Shown here: positions 49,053 through 58,192 of the stretch, in pieces
How the letters are laid out: every line of letters begins with the position of its first letter
Numbering within the stretch: position 1 is the stretch's first letter
Source: a virus
Virus record (IMG/VR): IMGVR_UViG_3300021964_000036
Span: 18,492 to 82,491 of that record
Length of the DNA: 64,000 bases
Direction: 5' to 3' (one strand)
Made by a program: the position numbers and the translations under genes
The notes under the pieces: model-generated
Told to the model about the DNA's origin: nothing
What the model saw: the letters and a program-made list of their open reading frames with translations, nothing else
Databases searched by the model: none

Positions 49053-51308
49053 ATGGGAATTAGAGCAACAGATAAGAATAGGAATTTATTTTTAAAGGGT
49101 TTTAAATTATCCGATTCCGGACAAAACGAAGACCCAACCTATTTGGGTTTTAAAATAGTTTTCGACCCCGGAATTCTTCCAATCAACCCCGACTATGGGT
49201 GGGCGCCAAGTCCTTTGTTAAGGGCACAAAACTACACAGAAGCAAACGGTGCTGGTGCTGCAACCAACCTGGGTAATCCTTTTGGTCAACCCCAATACGA
49301 AAGAAGGCAAAGTGATGTTATCTATTATTCTGCCTATAACTATTTACTGGAGAGGGAAGCCAATTTTCCTGGCGGGGACACACAAAGAAGAGCACAAGCT
49401 CTAAGGCAGTTCCAGAAGCTTTTGCAGGAAATTAATACAAATTCCCCGTGGTTTTTCCAATCAATAGAAGGATTAAATACTTTGGATAAGGTGTCTAAAA
49501 GTGGGTTTCAAGATCAAGATGGTATAGATTTTTTCGACAATCAAAGAACTAGAGATAAAACTCTAACCATTAATTGCTTGGAGTCTCTGAATTTAAGGAT
49601 AAGTGCATTAGCAGATCTTTATAATCAAGCAACATTTGATGCCGACAATATGAGGTATTTAGTTCCAAGAAATTTAAGAAAGTTCACAATGTGGATTTTT
49701 GTTACTGAAATTAGGAACTTTTTCAAAACAAGCAGATTAACTGCATCCAGTACCGCACTTACTGCTATTGACAATCTTAGCTCTTTACTTACAACAAACA
49801 ATAATCCGGGATCCTCTGTTGTTTCTCAAGGAAATGGTCAGTATAACGTAGATGGGTTTAATCTTGGTGCTGAAAGGCCTCAAGCTGGTGGAGCTGGTGG
49901 TGCTTTCAAATCTTTTGTCAATAACGTTTTTAGCGGATCTGGTCTGCAAAATGATTTACAAGCTTTTACTAACCAGCAGGACCAGAGTGGAATTAAGCCC
50001 GTTTTAATTTACGAATGTAGCCAATGTGAATTTGACTTTAGTAATAGCACTCCTGTAAAAAGCACTATAGACATGGGATCTAGCACGGCAGAACCTGAAG
50101 ACCAGTCTTTTCAAATACACGTTGGTAAAGTAAGGATGAAAAATCAATATCCTAATATAAGACAAGATAAGAAGCCATTGGTACTTGCTGATGGGTGGGA
50201 CCAAAACAGGTCCAGTTACCAGTTTCTTGGAGATGATACCTTATCACTAGAGAGCCTGTTAGGTCTTGGTCAACAAGCATTAACTAATGTGGTTTCTAAT
50301 GCGGTATCCGATTTAGTTAATGAAGGCATAAATCAATTTATAGATCCTGCCTTGAGCGGTATAGACCAATCCTTATTAGGAAACATATATTCATTTAATC
50401 CAACGCAGCTTTCAAGAATGACAAGCCAAAACGGATCATTTGGATTCAATAATCTGGAAAACTTTTTGAACGGTGCTGCTGAAACTGGTATAGATAATAT
50501 TTTTAAAGGTAATCTACCAACTCCACAAACAATGGGGGAGGGAGGACCAACCGAAAGGGTTTATCCTCCGGTTCCACCAGCAGATGTTTATGCTGGTGTA
50601 CCTGGGGAGGATCTTGGGGTTCCAGATAGGGTTTATCCCGGAGTAAAATCTGATGTCTACGAGAATGTTCCTGGTTCAGATCTTGGGGTTCCTGATAGAG
50701 TTTACCCGCAGGTAAGTGATGATGTTTATGAAAATGTTCCGGGATCGGATTTAGGATCTCCAGATAGAGTTTATGCACAACCTTCTGGCGATGCTTATGA
50801 TAATGTTCCTGGGGAAGATCTTGGAGTGCCTGATAGAGTTTATGCACAACCTTCTGGCGATGCTTATGATAATGTTCCAGGAGAAGATCTTGGTGTACCC
50901 GATAGAAGGTATGATTTTAATAGGGCTGGTGATGTTTACGCAAATAATCCAGGATCTGACCTGGGTGTGCCTGATAGAAACTATTCGCCACAACTAAGTG
51001 ATGATGTTTATACTGATTCTAATTTTACAACAGACTCTTTGGGTAAAAGTAAGGTTTACAGTGAAACCTCACAAGTATCATCAAGAGGAGAATTAAGATC
51101 TCCAGAAAGCAATTTTACAGAGCCTCCTGGTAGGGTTTATTCCCCATTAAGGAAAAACCAATCTTCTGGTGAAATCGGGAACGTATACCCAGTAACATCT
51201 GGGGATTTTATTATAGAGGATCCGCTCAATTTGGGGAACTCAAAACCATCTGATAAATATAATGTCAGTCTTGGTGATTATAACCCAGATGATTACGAAG
51301 AGCAATAA
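49053..51308 (+). CDS. Large baseplate/tail protein with 23-residue tandem repeats
   Basis: A 751-residue protein. N-terminal domain: YLGFKIVFDPGILPINPDYGWAPSPLLRAQNY, RRQSDVIYYSAYNYLL, KTLTINCLESLNLRISAL. A middle domain of KPVLIYECSQCEFDFSNS with two close cysteines and a beta-rich VGKVRMKNQYPNI follows (about 315-380). From residue 502 there are six tandem repeats of about 23 residues, each containing DVY..VPG.DLGVPDRVY. A Ser/Pro-rich tail follows. The repeats may form an extended fibre or a flexible arm. Located between the hub-type and spike genes, so probably a baseplate component; family not recognised. Confidence 0.62.
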   Translation: MGIRATDKNRNLFLKGFKLSDSGQNEDPTYLGFKIVFDPGILPINPDYGWAPSPLLRAQNYTEANGAGAATNLGNPFGQPQYERRQSDVIYYSAYNYLLEREANFPGGDTQRRAQALRQFQKLLQEINTNSPWFFQSIEGLNTLDKVSKSGFQDQDGIDFFDNQRTRDKTLTINCLESLNLRISALADLYNQATFDADNMRYLVPRNLRKFTMWIFVTEIRNFFKTSRLTASSTALTAIDNLSSLLTTNNNPGSSVVSQGNGQYNVDGFNLGAERPQAGGAGGAFKSFVNNVFSGSGLQNDLQAFTNQQDQSGIKPVLIYECSQCEFDFSNSTPVKSTIDMGSSTAEPEDQSFQIHVGKVRMKNQYPNIRQDKKPLVLADGWDQNRSSYQFLGDDTLSLESLLGLGQQALTNVVSNAVSDLVNEGINQFIDPALSGIDQSLLGNIYSFNPTQLSRMTSQNGSFGFNNLENFLNGAAETGIDNIFKGNLPTPQTMGEGGPTERVYPPVPPADVYAGVPGEDLGVPDRVYPGVKSDVYENVPGSDLGVPDRVYPQVSDDVYENVPGSDLGSPDRVYAQPSGDAYDNVPGEDLGVPDRVYAQPSGDAYDNVPGEDLGVPDRRYDFNRAGDVYANNPGSDLGVPDRNYSPQLSDDVYTDSNFTTDSLGKSKVYSETSQVSSRGELRSPESNFTEPPGRVYSPLRKNQSSGEIGNVYPVTSGDFIIEDPLNLGNSKPSDKYNVSLGDYNPDDYEEQ
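50556..50975 (+). repeat. Six tandem 69-72 bp coding repeats
   Basis: Residues 502-641 of the 49053 gene carry six 23-24-residue units with the shared motif DLGVPDR and a DxY before it. A partial seventh unit follows. The fourth and fifth units are almost identical at DNA level (about 50763-50900), indicating recent duplication or recombination. Confidence 0.88.
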
Positions 51309-51319
51309 AACCTTTAATA

Positions 51320-51994
51320 ATGCCTTATAATCCACCTAAAATATACCTTGGTGAAATAGTAGATATCGAAGACCCTCTGAAGCAAGGAAGGGCCAAGATA
51401 AGGGTGTTTGGTCTTTTTGACGAGCTTGAGATTGAGGATATTCCTTGGGCAAGTCAAGTTAATGGTATTTCGTTCGGAGGTAGCGGAAACGGTAGACTTT
51501 CAATACCAAGGTTAGGAGCTGTAGTTGCTGTTGAATTTGATGGACAGAATTATTACAGGATGGTATACTACGGGGAGTGGGAAAGTTCCCCAGAAATGCT
51601 CGCAGAGATTAGTGATTCTTATGAAGGAGCTCATTCATTTGCGTATGACGTTGGGGCTGAACCCGGGCCATTAAAAATCTTTTACACACAAAAGAAGGGG
51701 TTAAATCTTATACTTGGTGATGCTAAAGTGCAACTTGATACACAAGATGGCGGACAGCTTCGCGTTGTAATCGAGATGGGCAGAGATCAGATTAGGATGG
51801 AAAACAATAAGGTAATTGTAAATTCCAATAACATAGAACTAGGGGAGGCAGCAATTGAATCTGTAATAAAAGGAAACACATTCCAAACATATTTTAACAG
51901 TCATACCCATATAGGTAACCTGGGTGGACCAACATCTCCCCCAGTAATTCCTTCAGACCCTACTCATTTGTCCAATGTCTCTAAAACAAAATAA
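51320..51994 (+). CDS. Baseplate spike protein, gp5/gpV-like OB-fold, no lysozyme domain
   Basis: A 224-residue protein. The N-terminus is the OB fold of gpV/gp5: YLGEIVDIEDPLKQGRAKIRVFG, then IPWASQVNG and GAVVAVEFDGQNYYRMVYYGEW. The C-terminal part has a short beta-helix-like stretch (LNLILGDAKVQLDTQDG, IEMGRDQIRMENNKVIVNSNNIELGE) and a final HTHIGNLGGPTSPPV. T4 gp5 has a lysozyme domain between these two parts; none is visible here. So wall penetration must rely on other proteins, or on the mechanical spike alone. Confidence 0.82.
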   Translation: MPYNPPKIYLGEIVDIEDPLKQGRAKIRVFGLFDELEIEDIPWASQVNGISFGGSGNGRLSIPRLGAVVAVEFDGQNYYRMVYYGEWESSPEMLAEISDSYEGAHSFAYDVGAEPGPLKIFYTQKKGLNLILGDAKVQLDTQDGGQLRVVIEMGRDQIRMENNKVIVNSNNIELGEAAIESVIKGNTFQTYFNSHTHIGNLGGPTSPPVIPSDPTHLSNVSKTK

Positions 51995-51997
51995 TCT

Positions 51998-54805
51998 ATG
52001 CCTTTTTTACCGGACAAAATATTAGAGGAATATGAAATAGAGGCATTCAACAAAAGAGTAAACGATTCTGCTGAAGGTATAATAAGTGACTCCAAGTTTA
52101 AATTAACAACATCCAATATTCCTGGATTATCCCTTCTAATCAAAATTATGATTAGAACTTTTGAGAAGAGTATCTCTGCTTCTCTCTTCCCTTTATTTAT
52201 AGGAAAAAAAGCACTTTCCGAGGGATTTCGAGGGATAAAGGAAGCTATTGAAAGTTTATTTAACATATTTAAGAATCCTTTACAGTTTTTATTGGATGAG
52301 GGAATCAATAATGTGTTGGGTGACTTTCCATTTCCAATTAGATTTGAACTAGGGGTACGCTCAGATGAACCTTTAAATTTACCACAGAGTGACGGTAGAA
52401 ATTTTACTTCTTTTTTTGATTACAGCTATATTGGTGTTTTTGGATCTAATGATTTCCCCTTACAGGGTCAATATACTACCCCGCAGGCATCAATACCCGA
52501 AATTTCGGAGGTTATAATAAACACCTCTACAAATGGTGGTATTGACAACCCATTACTTAGGAATTTGGCTAGTGGTGATGAAATACAAATTTCAGATGAA
52601 TCATTTTCTGGAACCTATATAGTAAACAGTTCTTCTTTCTTAGAGGAAGAGCAAAGTGTAAGGTTAGATGTTACTGTTAAGGCTGTAAAGAATTTACAAA
52701 GTGGAACTGGAGAAACCTCCATCCCAGGATTTCCTAATTCCAGCTTAGCCCTAAATGAATGTCAGCTAGCAATTAGACCTTACATACAGCCTGATGGGAC
52801 CTTAAGGGTTTCTCTCAAGTCCTTAGGAGTTGACATTCCTTTGTTATCCAATCTTTCCCTTGTTATAGGAGACTTCAGTAGTGTACAAGATTCTTCCCCA
52901 TCAAAACAATACATCGATAGGTTATCTGAAGAAACCGGTGTTGAATTTCAGGAGTTGCTAGGTGGTATACTTAATGGCAAATTTCCATCTTTAGATTTTG
53001 CTAAAATCCAGGAGGAGACTGAGAATGATATAGATGTATCCAGTGAACAAAATAAGGAAGATCTTATCGTTTTTGCTAGAATTCTTGAAATTGCTGCTAC
53101 CAATCCCTGTTTTATGATTGGTATAATAATTAATTATTTAAAGCTCCTTTTGATCCCTATCCGTATAGCTGGTGGAGTACTCAAAGGACTTGGTGAGGAA
53201 ATTACTGGTCCAATCAAACTTATTAAAACTGTAATAAGGGGATTAACAGACCCTATTGGTTTAATCTGTGACCTTATAGCTAAGGGTTTTTTGGAGTCAA
53301 TGAAACCCTATATACAAGTTCCACTCCAAGTTGCTAATATAACCTGGGAGGAAGCACTAAACGACCCAAAAGATTCGAAAAGAGGCTTGCAACCTATGGT
53401 TTCCGATATGGTTTGTGGAGACTTTGCAAGAAAGCTAAAAAATTACAAACCAAACCCTGCTTTCTTTGAAGAGCTAGCCGGTACATTAGGTTCCCGTGGT
53501 GGAGATGGAGCTGGTCCACAGATTACATACGATTTAACTACAATTGGAAATGCACCAAAAGAGGGTCAGGTGTTAGTTAATTCCGATAAAACATCACAGA
53601 TAACGAATTTTAAAGTATCAACTTTTTCAAATACTGTTGAAAACGCTTTACCATATCTAGCTTATCTTTCTCCAGGCGACGAGTTTGATTTTAGGTTTGC
53701 TGATCAGTTTGGGAGATATAGAGTAAGTGCAAAGGTTTTTGTGAATGACGGGAATTTCCCCTATTTTAATATAGATGTTTTGCAGGTCAAAAGTTTGTTC
53801 GAACAGGCAGAAGAAAAATCTATTGGTGAGCTTATGTTAGATGGAGCAAACCCAGATACTTTGAAATCAAGCCTGAACGTAGAGAATCCTGATGCGATTT
53901 TCTTGTTTATAATTGAAAGATATCTTCCTGAAAAGGTAGTAGCTGTATGGGAAGCTATAAAAGGCCTGATTGCTATTTTTGGTGGGTTAGCACTGCAAGT
54001 GCCGTCTTTAATTCCAGCTATACTAAGAAGTATATTGGGCTTGAATGTTGGGAAAAGCAGGGCTGAAATTGAAAGTATGCTTGATGATGATTTCAACTTT
54101 CCTAATGTTTCGGTAGAATCTGTAATTGAAGTTGTTAATCTACTATTTAAGCCTAATGCTAATTCCCTACTTGTTGAGGGTACAAACAGGGATCCTAGTG
54201 GACTCCTTGTAATCCTAGACAGAAATGCTAGAGCTACAGCTTCTGATATTATTCAAAATTCCAAAAATAATACAGAACCTGGGATTGAAGATTTTTTTTA
54301 CGATCTTTATGACTCGTTGGAAGCTTCTGGAAAAGATACTGCTATCTACAAGTCAAAGCTTTCCCCTCTACCAGGCAAGCCAACTATAGGTAACAGATAT
54401 CTAAATAGATCTGAGGGTATTTTCGGGTATAAATATCCAGAGTTAGCCCTTAGCAAGAAAGATTTCTATTGGGGTGCATACAATATTAGGGAACTTGGGG
54501 ATAGCGTTAAAATAAGATCCCAAATTATGCTTTCAATTACCAACACATACTACTTTTCTCTTCTGATTACAAATATGATTAACCTCGAGAAAAGAAAGAT
54601 TAAAATTTATGGTAACAGCTACGAGGGTGAAGAGGTTTCTAGGAGGGTAATATACGATGGATCTGTTCTTGATGCTTTAAATAAGTACAAGCTCACAAAT
54701 ATTTCTTATAACAAGAAAGAAACTTACTATGACTTAAGAATTAAGATAAACAGGGAAATGGATTTCGTTCTTAATTATGCCTTGCCTTCTCTTCTTGAAA
54801 GCTAA
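51998..54805 (+). CDS. Large tail/baseplate structural protein
   Basis: A 935-residue protein starting 3 nt after the spike stop. It alternates beta-rich parts with hydrophobic helical ones: FEKSISASLFPLFIGKKAL (about 50-68), FMIGIIINYLKLLLIPIRIAGGVLKGLG (about 370-397), and ALQVPSLIPAILRSILGLN (about 662-680). These are not typical transmembrane helices, being interspersed with charged stretches. The placement directly after the spike suggests a central baseplate or tape-type role. No enzyme motif or close homologue recognised. Confidence 0.65.
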   Translation: MPFLPDKILEEYEIEAFNKRVNDSAEGIISDSKFKLTTSNIPGLSLLIKIMIRTFEKSISASLFPLFIGKKALSEGFRGIKEAIESLFNIFKNPLQFLLDEGINNVLGDFPFPIRFELGVRSDEPLNLPQSDGRNFTSFFDYSYIGVFGSNDFPLQGQYTTPQASIPEISEVIINTSTNGGIDNPLLRNLASGDEIQISDESFSGTYIVNSSSFLEEEQSVRLDVTVKAVKNLQSGTGETSIPGFPNSSLALNECQLAIRPYIQPDGTLRVSLKSLGVDIPLLSNLSLVIGDFSSVQDSSPSKQYIDRLSEETGVEFQELLGGILNGKFPSLDFAKIQEETENDIDVSSEQNKEDLIVFARILEIAATNPCFMIGIIINYLKLLLIPIRIAGGVLKGLGEEITGPIKLIKTVIRGLTDPIGLICDLIAKGFLESMKPYIQVPLQVANITWEEALNDPKDSKRGLQPMVSDMVCGDFARKLKNYKPNPAFFEELAGTLGSRGGDGAGPQITYDLTTIGNAPKEGQVLVNSDKTSQITNFKVSTFSNTVENALPYLAYLSPGDEFDFRFADQFGRYRVSAKVFVNDGNFPYFNIDVLQVKSLFEQAEEKSIGELMLDGANPDTLKSSLNVENPDAIFLFIIERYLPEKVVAVWEAIKGLIAIFGGLALQVPSLIPAILRSILGLNVGKSRAEIESMLDDDFNFPNVSVESVIEVVNLLFKPNANSLLVEGTNRDPSGLLVILDRNARATASDIIQNSKNNTEPGIEDFFYDLYDSLEASGKDTAIYKSKLSPLPGKPTIGNRYLNRSEGIFGYKYPELALSKKDFYWGAYNIRELGDSVKIRSQIMLSITNTYYFSLLITNMINLEKRKIKIYGNSYEGEEVSRRVIYDGSVLDALNKYKLTNISYNKKETYYDLRIKINREMDFVLNYALPSLLES

Positions 54806-54845
54806 TAATTAGAGTGGATATATACAGTAATTAACTTTCTAATTA
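54806..54845 (+). promoter_or_regulatory. GATATATA element framed by an 8-bp inverted repeat
   Basis: The octamer (54817-54824) starts 37 nt before ATG 54854 and is flanked by the perfect arms TAATTAGA (54806) and TCTAATTA (54838) with a 24-nt loop. Confidence 0.6.
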
Positions 54846-54853
54846 AAAAATAA

Positions 54854-56020
54854 ATGAACACACCCGAAACCAAAGATCATCTCCAAGAGGAGTTTAACTG
54901 GAACATCCCAAACAGAAGAACAATAAACAGAAACGTTGAAGTTTTTGACGATTCTAGAGTTTACTGCCAGGAGGATTATGCGCAATCCCTTTATTATCAA
55001 ATGGCAGAAAGTCTAAAGGGAGTTAATTCTTCTAAAGATCTTAAAACCGGTAATGCTTATGATAGCACTATTACAGCAGTAACAGAAAAGTATGCTATAG
55101 CACAAACTTATGAGGGACAATCAATCTATATAGACCTTATAAAGGAAAGAAAGGATGCTGAAAAACTTGGCATTGGTGGAATTTCTTTCGAACCTGGTGC
55201 TGAAATCCAAACCATTGTAAGGAATGTTAATGATACCTATTATGGATCGGTCATTGACTGTTTTATTGAAAATACAAAGCAAGAATTTTTTGAGCAGATT
55301 AAAAAGGAAACTCTTGCATACGAAGCAAGGATAGAATCAATCAACAACGGTGGATATCTCGTTGATGTTCACGGAATTAAATGTTTCCTTCCAGGATCAC
55401 TTGCAGCTGCTAATAAAATAACTGACTTCGAATCTTATTTAGGCAAGAAAGTTTATGTAATGATTGACGGGTATGTTCAAAAGAAAGACATATTCGTTGT
55501 TTCTTACAAAAAGTATTTGAGTAAGATCATGGATGAAAAGATTCAGGAACTTGATCTTACTAAGAAATATAAGGGTCATGTTACTGGAACTTCTAGCTTT
55601 GGTGTGTTTGTTGAGTGGGAAGACATTTACACTGGGCTTATTCACAAAACTGAATTTGATAATCAGAAGGTTCAAGGATTTACTGCAGGAGACGAGATAG
55701 AGTTTTATGTTAAGGAGGTTAAAGACGATAACAGACTTACACTAACATTTGGAGAGCCTGTTGATAAGACATTAAAGATCTATGAGTTAAAGAAAGAAAT
55801 CGACGAAGGTTCCAATCCCATTTCTAATGCAAAAGTCAAGCACAAGAGAAAAAATGGAGCTTTGGTGGAACTACCAGAAATGGGATTGATGGCTATGATT
55901 CCCCAAGGAAGACTTAGCAGAAATCATAAAGGATTAAAAACTGGTGATCAGGTATTGGTATCAGTTTATGAAGTTGACCCGGTAATGGGAAAAATATTTG
56001 TAGAACCCCTAAATGAGTAA
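54854..56020 (+). CDS. Multi-S1-domain protein, ribosomal protein S1-like
   Basis: A 388-residue protein with apparent S1 (OB-fold RNA-binding) repeats. The clearest is KKYKGHVTGTSSFGVFVEWEDIYTGLIHKTEF ... GDEIEFYVKEVKDDNRLTLTF (about residues 237-302). An earlier segment, EARIESINNGGYLVDVHGIKCFLPGSLA, with VMIDGYVQKKDIFVVS, looks like another S1 repeat. A third is NAKVKHKRKNGALVELPEMGLMAMIPQG ... VYEVDPVMGKIFVEPL. A further barrel may exist before residue 150. In bacteria S1 binds mRNA for translation initiation, and Bacteroidota lack Shine-Dalgarno use. Its placement within baseplate genes, with its own late promoter and an 8-nt overlap with the next gene, is odd. It could be a translation factor or a structural protein reusing the fold. 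Confidence 0.72.
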   Translation: MNTPETKDHLQEEFNWNIPNRRTINRNVEVFDDSRVYCQEDYAQSLYYQMAESLKGVNSSKDLKTGNAYDSTITAVTEKYAIAQTYEGQSIYIDLIKERKDAEKLGIGGISFEPGAEIQTIVRNVNDTYYGSVIDCFIENTKQEFFEQIKKETLAYEARIESINNGGYLVDVHGIKCFLPGSLAAANKITDFESYLGKKVYVMIDGYVQKKDIFVVSYKKYLSKIMDEKIQELDLTKKYKGHVTGTSSFGVFVEWEDIYTGLIHKTEFDNQKVQGFTAGDEIEFYVKEVKDDNRLTLTFGEPVDKTLKIYELKKEIDEGSNPISNAKVKHKRKNGALVELPEMGLMAMIPQGRLSRNHKGLKTGDQVLVSVYEVDPVMGKIFVEPLNE

Positions 56021-57410
56021 TTATACCCACTTTGATAAAAGACAGCTACTTTCCTCCGCCGTTTTAGGATTTGAATTCGAATTCTTTTCTGAAATGGTGA
56101 GGGGAAGAATTGTCGAGTCTTTATCAAAGCTTTTGGGTAAGAAGGTTATTCTTTCAAACAAATATCATTCTAAGGATCCAGTAAATGCTGATACGTTTAA
56201 GTTAGAACCAGATTATTCTGGGGGTGGCAAAATGAACGAGCTAGTGACTGGCCCTCTTCCGTATGCTGAAGCTATCCCCGTCCTTATAAAAGTACTTAGG
56301 TGGATAGATGAAAATGGATGGACTACAGACAAATGTGCTTTCCAATTTTCTCTAAGTTTTGATAAAGGTGATAGATCTCTGAAAAGGATGGAAGAATTGG
56401 ACAGGCTTAAGTTTATTCTTGGTATAGATGAAGGTTTGATCTATTCTAAATTTGGCAACAGGAAAAATAACGTTTATGCCAGATCCATAAAAAAAATAGT
56501 TCCTAGAAATAGATTTTCGATTTTAGAGAATGTATCACATATAGATCCAAAACTTTTTAAGATTCCTGAGGAAAAATATTACGGGGCAAACTTTAGCAAA
56601 ATACCAAAGGGGTATGTTGAGATAAGGTATCTTGGTGGACGAGACTATCAGAAGAAAATTGGTGCAATAAGGGATGTGATAGATTATGTAATTCTTTATA
56701 CACACGATATACTTTCTGGCAGGTCAGTTTATGACAAAAACGATCTTGAGAACCTTAGGAAAATGATGAAGGAATATACTAAGGTTGTTAGAAGTTTTTC
56801 TAACCCAGAGAGCTTTTTTACTAACTTTCCAGATTTTCACCTTCTTGTAGATCTTAAGGGATATGAGGAAAATATTAAAACATATTTTCCGTATATCAGG
56901 GAAAAGATTTTTGATTTGATTGTTGAGGGTAATGTTAGAAGTGGATTTTTCAACTATGATACCACAAATGGCAGATTCCAGCTTAAGGATGCTAAAATAA
57001 AGAATGCATCGTTCCTAGATAACATGGACCTTGTGAACTGTAAAATAAGGTCTGCTAAACTAGATAATTGTAGAATATTTGGCTGTGATATTAGAAACAG
57101 TGAAATCTCCAATTCTGAAATAACGAATGTTAATAAGGTAGAAAAATCTAAACTTAAAAACTGTAGTGCGGACTATGGTAATAAACTCATTGAATGCTAT
57201 ATTGATTGTCCGGAAAAGATGATTGATTGTGAAGTTACTGGTGGCGTGCTTAGAAAAGCAGACTTAGGTAGGAATGCACAAGTTAGCAAGGAAACTGAAA
57301 AAGCGAAAGACTTTAACGAAATAAGAAATGGTAGGTTCATAACAGATTCTAGGCTTAAGAATTTAAATGACCCAATTTCTAGGATAAAGTTTAAAAATCA
57401 GAACTACTAA
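56013..57410 (+). CDS. Amidoligase-family protein fused to pentapeptide-repeat helix
   Basis: A 465-residue protein. The N-terminal 260 residues resemble the amidoligase (GCS-like COOH-NH2 ligase) family. GFEFEF (19-24) carries the acidic metal-binding residues, KLEPDYSGGGKMNELVTGPLPY follows at about 62-83, then CAFQFSLSFD and GYVEIRYLGGRDYQ near residue 205. Residues about 325-400 are a pentapeptide-like run (KIKNASFLDNMDLV, KLDNCRIFGCDIRNSEISNSEI), which forms a right-handed beta-helix. Family members catalyse amide bond formation on peptides or wall components. The combination suggests an enzyme held in or against the baseplate. It overlaps the S1 gene by 8 nt. Confidence 0.68.
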   Translation: MSNYTHFDKRQLLSSAVLGFEFEFFSEMVRGRIVESLSKLLGKKVILSNKYHSKDPVNADTFKLEPDYSGGGKMNELVTGPLPYAEAIPVLIKVLRWIDENGWTTDKCAFQFSLSFDKGDRSLKRMEELDRLKFILGIDEGLIYSKFGNRKNNVYARSIKKIVPRNRFSILENVSHIDPKLFKIPEEKYYGANFSKIPKGYVEIRYLGGRDYQKKIGAIRDVIDYVILYTHDILSGRSVYDKNDLENLRKMMKEYTKVVRSFSNPESFFTNFPDFHLLVDLKGYEENIKTYFPYIREKIFDLIVEGNVRSGFFNYDTTNGRFQLKDAKIKNASFLDNMDLVNCKIRSAKLDNCRIFGCDIRNSEISNSEITNVNKVEKSKLKNCSADYGNKLIECYIDCPEKMIDCEVTGGVLRKADLGRNAQVSKETEKAKDFNEIRNGRFITDSRLKNLNDPISRIKFKNQNY

Positions 57411-57411
57411 A

Positions 57412-58188
57412 ATGACTTTAGAAGAATTAGTACAGGAAATAAAGGACGATCTATCAGCAAGTTGTTCTTTGCCTTATAATTTGAATGATGATGAGATTCA
57501 TAGGATTATAAGAAGGGCAAAGTTGTATATGTATGACAACTACCAATATGCTGCAGAAGAAAGGGTCTTCGTCCTGGCTAACAATCTTTTTGGTCATGAG
57601 GAGTTTAGGAGAACCCGACAAATAAAGCTTCCTGAAAAAATAGTAAGTGTTTATGATGTTAGGGAGGTAAACGGAATGGGAATAGCAGGAACCCCGGATA
57701 GAGATTTTGGAGATTCTAAGTTGCTTGGGTCTGAGCTGTTACTATCACCCTTTACTGGAGATAACCTAGTTTATAGGACGGTGATGTATTCTTACTTTGA
57801 CCTTGCACAAGCTTATTTGCTACCAACATTTGCCTTTAAATTCAATAAGAATAATAAGAAGCTTACAATATTGGGAAGAGATCCAAATAGATCTGGGTCT
57901 GGTGGAGTTGGTACTGGCTACAACCAAAATGGAATGGATGTTGCAGTAAGATGCTTCATAGCTATTGATGATTATGAGCTATACGATGACGAGTTATTTG
58001 TAAGGTATTGCTTAGCTAAGTCTAAAATATCACTTTCAAGGGTACTTAGTGCATTTGATTATAACCTACCTGGTGGGGTAAGAGTAAACACATCAGAACT
58101 TAGGTCTGATGGTGAAAGAGAACTCCAAGAAGTGATGGATATGATCAACGGAGAGAACACTCCTTCCTATTTCTTACAGTGGAACTAA
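57412..58188 (+). CDS. Structural protein (neck/tail connector type)
   Basis: A 258-residue protein beginning 1 nt after the amidoligase stop. Its N-terminal helices (EELVQEIKDDL ... LNDDEIHRIIRRAKLYMYDNY) and RQIKLPEKIVSVYDVREVNG, then YSYFDLAQAYLLPTFAFKFNKNNKKLTILG, look like a compact phage structural fold. DELFVRYCLAKSKISLSRVLSAFDYNLPGGVRVN follows, then a helical end. The shape (initial helical bundle then beta sandwich) recalls neck or connector proteins. No confident T4 counterpart; by position it could also be a baseplate part. Confidence 0.6.
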   Translation: MTLEELVQEIKDDLSASCSLPYNLNDDEIHRIIRRAKLYMYDNYQYAAEERVFVLANNLFGHEEFRRTRQIKLPEKIVSVYDVREVNGMGIAGTPDRDFGDSKLLGSELLLSPFTGDNLVYRTVMYSYFDLAQAYLLPTFAFKFNKNNKKLTILGRDPNRSGSGGVGTGYNQNGMDVAVRCFIAIDDYELYDDELFVRYCLAKSKISLSRVLSAFDYNLPGGVRVNTSELRSDGERELQEVMDMINGENTPSYFLQWN

Positions 58189-58192
58189 TCTT

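Noticed and set aside
51320-51994. Spike protein as a lysozyme-bearing gp5
   Set aside because: Only the OB fold and a short beta-helix are present; no lysozyme motifs were found.
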